The notes beneath the pieces were generated by a model, which was given only the letters and a program-made list of their open reading frames with translations, was not told where the DNA came from and did not search any database. Shown in pieces: positions 13,559-15,016 of a stretch of DNA of 15,016 bases. Numbering within the stretch: the stretch's first letter is position 1; each line of letters starts with the position of its first letter. The stretch spans positions 1-15,016 of the forward strand of contig JANNRR010000039.1 in the NCBI GenBank assembly GCA_031401675.1, in the 5' to 3' direction. The stretch comes from JANNRR01 sp031401675 (GTDB lineage Bacteria; Pseudomonadota; Alphaproteobacteria; Rhodobacterales; Rhodobacteraceae). The position numbers and the translations under genes are program-made.

Positions 13559-14578
13559 ATGCCTCAGGATCGCAGTGGCCGGGTTCGACCTGCAACGCTG
13601 AAGGATATTGCGGCGGCGTTGGGCGTCGATGTCTCGACTGTGTCGAAGGTCATCTCGGGCCATGGCATTTCGGTGCGACCCGAAACCCGCGCAGCGATCC
13701 TCAAGACGGCGTCGCAGCTTAACTACCGGCCCAATGCGCTGGCCCGCAACTTGCGGACGCAACAGACCGGTGCGCTCGGGATCATGCTGCCGAACCTGGT
13801 CAACCCGGTCTACGCATCGATTGTGCGCGGTGCCGTACGCCGGGCCGAGGAAAAAGGCTATGTGATGCTTGTCGCGGACGTCGAAGACGAGGCAGCTTCT
13901 ACCAGCATCTACCTGAAACTAGTCGCCGAACGTCGCATCGACGGGCTTGTCCTTGCGGTTTCCGCAGCACCGCAGCTTATCGAAGCGCTTACGGCGTATC
14001 CATTGCCGCATGTGTTCGTCAACCGGCGCACGCAGATCGGTCGTTCGGTCACGGTGGATGATTTCGGCGCGGGTCTTCTTGCTGCGCAAACCCTTGTGCG
14101 GGTGGGCCACCGCCGTTTGGCGTTCATCGGACAAAATGACGAGCTTGACACCGCGCGCCGTCGGCGCGCGGGCTTCCGCGCCGGCTGCGACGCGGCCGGT
14201 TTGTCGGGTTTCAGCGACGCGACGTTTCCCTATTCGCGGAGCGGCGGATACGAAGCGATGACCTGGCTAATGGCACAGCCCGCTCCGCCGACGGCCGTTT
14301 TTGCGTCGAATCTGTTGGTCGGCGTCGGGGCGGTTGCTGCTGCGAACCGGCTGGGTATCGCGGTGCCGGGGCAGGTGTCAATTCTGACGATGGAGGCCGA
14401 GGATGCAATGTATACCTCGCCTGCACTTTCCTCTATCGCGCTGCCGCTGGACGAGATGGGATCTCGCGCCGTCGACGAGGTCGATGCCATCCTGCAAGGG
14501 CGCGAACCTCAGGACGTCGTGGTGGAGCGTGCACCGAAACTGATCCAGCGTGACAGTCTCGGCCCCCCTGCCGCCTAG
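13559..14578 (+). CDS. LacI-family transcriptional regulator
   Basis: DNA-binding sugar-responsive regulator, 339 aa, standard length. The N-terminal helix-turn-helix is ATLKDIAAALGVDVSTVSKV (about 12-31). The hinge helix YRPNALARNLR (56-66) follows, then a periplasmic-binding-protein-like sensor domain starting GALGIMLPNLVNPVYASI and containing DGLVLAVS, VDDFGAG and RVGHRRLAFIG. It begins 3 bp after the SDR stop, so it is co-translated with it. It most likely represses the divergent uptake operon and its own transcript through the palindrome at 12611-12622, with the imported sugar or a metabolite as inducer. Family assignment is firm; target and ligand are inferred. Confidence 0.94.
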   Translation: MPQDRSGRVRPATLKDIAAALGVDVSTVSKVISGHGISVRPETRAAILKTASQLNYRPNALARNLRTQQTGALGIMLPNLVNPVYASIVRGAVRRAEEKGYVMLVADVEDEAASTSIYLKLVAERRIDGLVLAVSAAPQLIEALTAYPLPHVFVNRRTQIGRSVTVDDFGAGLLAAQTLVRVGHRRLAFIGQNDELDTARRRRAGFRAGCDAAGLSGFSDATFPYSRSGGYEAMTWLMAQPAPPTAVFASNLLVGVGAVAAANRLGIAVPGQVSILTMEAEDAMYTSPALSSIALPLDEMGSRAVDEVDAILQGREPQDVVVERAPKLIQRDSLGPPAA

Positions 14579-14617
14579 TGTCTCTATGGTGATGACAGAA
14601 TTGCCCGACCGACACTA
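14576..14617 (+). terminator. Possible terminator or structured region after lacI
   Basis: TAGTGTC (14576-14582, starting at the lacI stop) and GACACTA (14611-14617) form a perfect 7-bp inverted repeat with a 28-nt loop, followed by T-rich TCATTCTTTT (14621-14630). A further GTGTC/GACAC pair encloses 7 nt at 14635-14651. The long loop makes a standard terminator doubtful. The rest of 14579-14719 shows no gene. Confidence 0.28.
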
Positions 14618-14719
14618 ACCTCATTCTTTTGCCCGTGTCAGGCGACGACACCGGTATCCACTTCTATCTTGTCCGCTTTTCGCGAGTCGAAGGTGAGCGG
14701 TACGCCCTCGTTCTGTTTC

Positions 14720-15016
14720 ATGAGCTACGGCGGGAAGCGCAAGGGCGCTGGACGGAGGCCGAAGCGGCACGCGGATGGGTCGCGCGTCGAGCCGTCCCAC
14801 ACCAAGCGCCCGCGCTTCACGAAGAGTCGGCCGCTGCACGTCACGGTCGAGATGGCTGAGGACGTGCCGAACCTCCGCGCCGCGAACTTGGCCCCGCTCG
14901 TGAGCCCGAGTCGAACGGATCGAACGGAACGCAAATGCGATGGAACTGAGCTCTGCGAAGGCCAGTGTTGGCATTCTCGAACCAGAAGTGCTCGATGCGG
15001 CCAACTCTTGGGCGAG
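14720..15016 (+). pseudogene. Probable Y1/REP-associated tyrosine transposase, 5' part, disrupted or partial
   Basis: From ATG 14720 the frame reads MSYGGKRKGAGRRPKR, then PSHTKRPRF and SRPLHVTVEMAEDVPNLRA. This resembles the N-terminus of IS200-like (Y1_Tnp) REP-associated transposases, which have G-x-R-x-G-A-G-R-x-P…H…R…HPVHVT(L/V)…LP(S/N)LR. Codons end almost entirely in G or C until about 14,895. After that the frame stays open to the window end, but the expected family sequence (leading to the NHLHL metal motif) does not appear and codon third positions become A/T-rich. So the gene is probably cut near 14,900 by an indel or rearrangement. No good ribosome-binding site is visible. The assignment rests on a short N-terminal similarity. 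Confidence 0.42.

Noticed and set aside
14621..15004. A 127-codon minus-strand frame near the window end
   Set aside because: For 14720-14895 the plus frame has better codon bias and family resemblance; the minus product is repetitive in Arg/Ala/Leu with no known motif. The last 100 bp remain unassigned on either strand.
1..15016. CRISPR array, retron, toxin-antitoxin or other defence system
   Set aside because: No regularly spaced repeats, reverse transcriptase, small paired toxin-antitoxin frames or defence nuclease domains were seen on either strand.

Overview
The window looks like chromosomal DNA of a GC-rich alphaproteobacterium, most likely Rhodobacterales. The grounds are the strong G/C third-position bias, tightly packed ATGA-overlapping operons, MalF/MalG-type ABC permeases without a dedicated ATPase, and IS5 and IS1182 family sequences of a type common in that group. 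This placement is an inference from style, not from a marker gene. No rRNA, tRNA or CRISPR array is visible.

Layout. (1) 1-1998, plus strand: a GC-rich, hairpin-prone leader, then the two permeases of a carbohydrate ABC importer. Their binding protein presumably lies upstream of the window. (2) 2071-5289, minus strand: an operon phnD-phnC-phnE-SAM methyltransferase for uptake of a phosphonate, phosphite or similar oxyanion. A Pho-box-like direct repeat lies in front of phnD, and no C-P lyase gene is visible. (3) 5479-5727, plus strand: the N-terminal remnant of a P1/DmpA-family aminopeptidase, divergent from phnD and cut off by mobile DNA. (4) About 5729-7583: a mobile-element scar. The 3' half of an IS1182-type transposase, itself frameshifted, is fused in frame to the end of an IS5 (IS427-group) transposase. 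The IS5 orfA carries two short in-frame insertions, each a 10-13-10 nt stem-loop, and the two share an almost identical 13-nt loop.

(5) 7599-12527, minus strand: a five-gene sugar uptake and oxidation operon. It runs Tat-exported binding protein, MalF-type permease, MalG-type permease, SMP-30/gluconolactonase-family lactonase, SDR dehydrogenase. The last three junctions are ATGA overlaps. (6) 12728-14578, plus strand, divergent: a second SDR dehydrogenase and a LacI-family regulator. The shared 200-bp intergenic region holds a sigma70-like promoter for the minus-strand operon, with a LacI-type palindrome overlapping its -35 box. (7) 14720 to the window end: the 5' part of a probable Y1/REP-associated tyrosine transposase whose homology breaks off near 14,900.

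How the parts fit: regions 5 and 6 form a regulated module in which a sugar is imported, probably oxidised by an SDR to a lactone, opened by the SMP-30 enzyme, and further oxidised or reduced by the other SDR. The LacI protein probably represses the module until the sugar or a product appears. The substrate cannot be named from sequence. The operon ends only about 15-25 bp from the IS scar and has no ATPase gene, so downstream genes may have been lost there. The least expected structure in the window is the pair of matching mini stem-loops inside the IS5 orfA.
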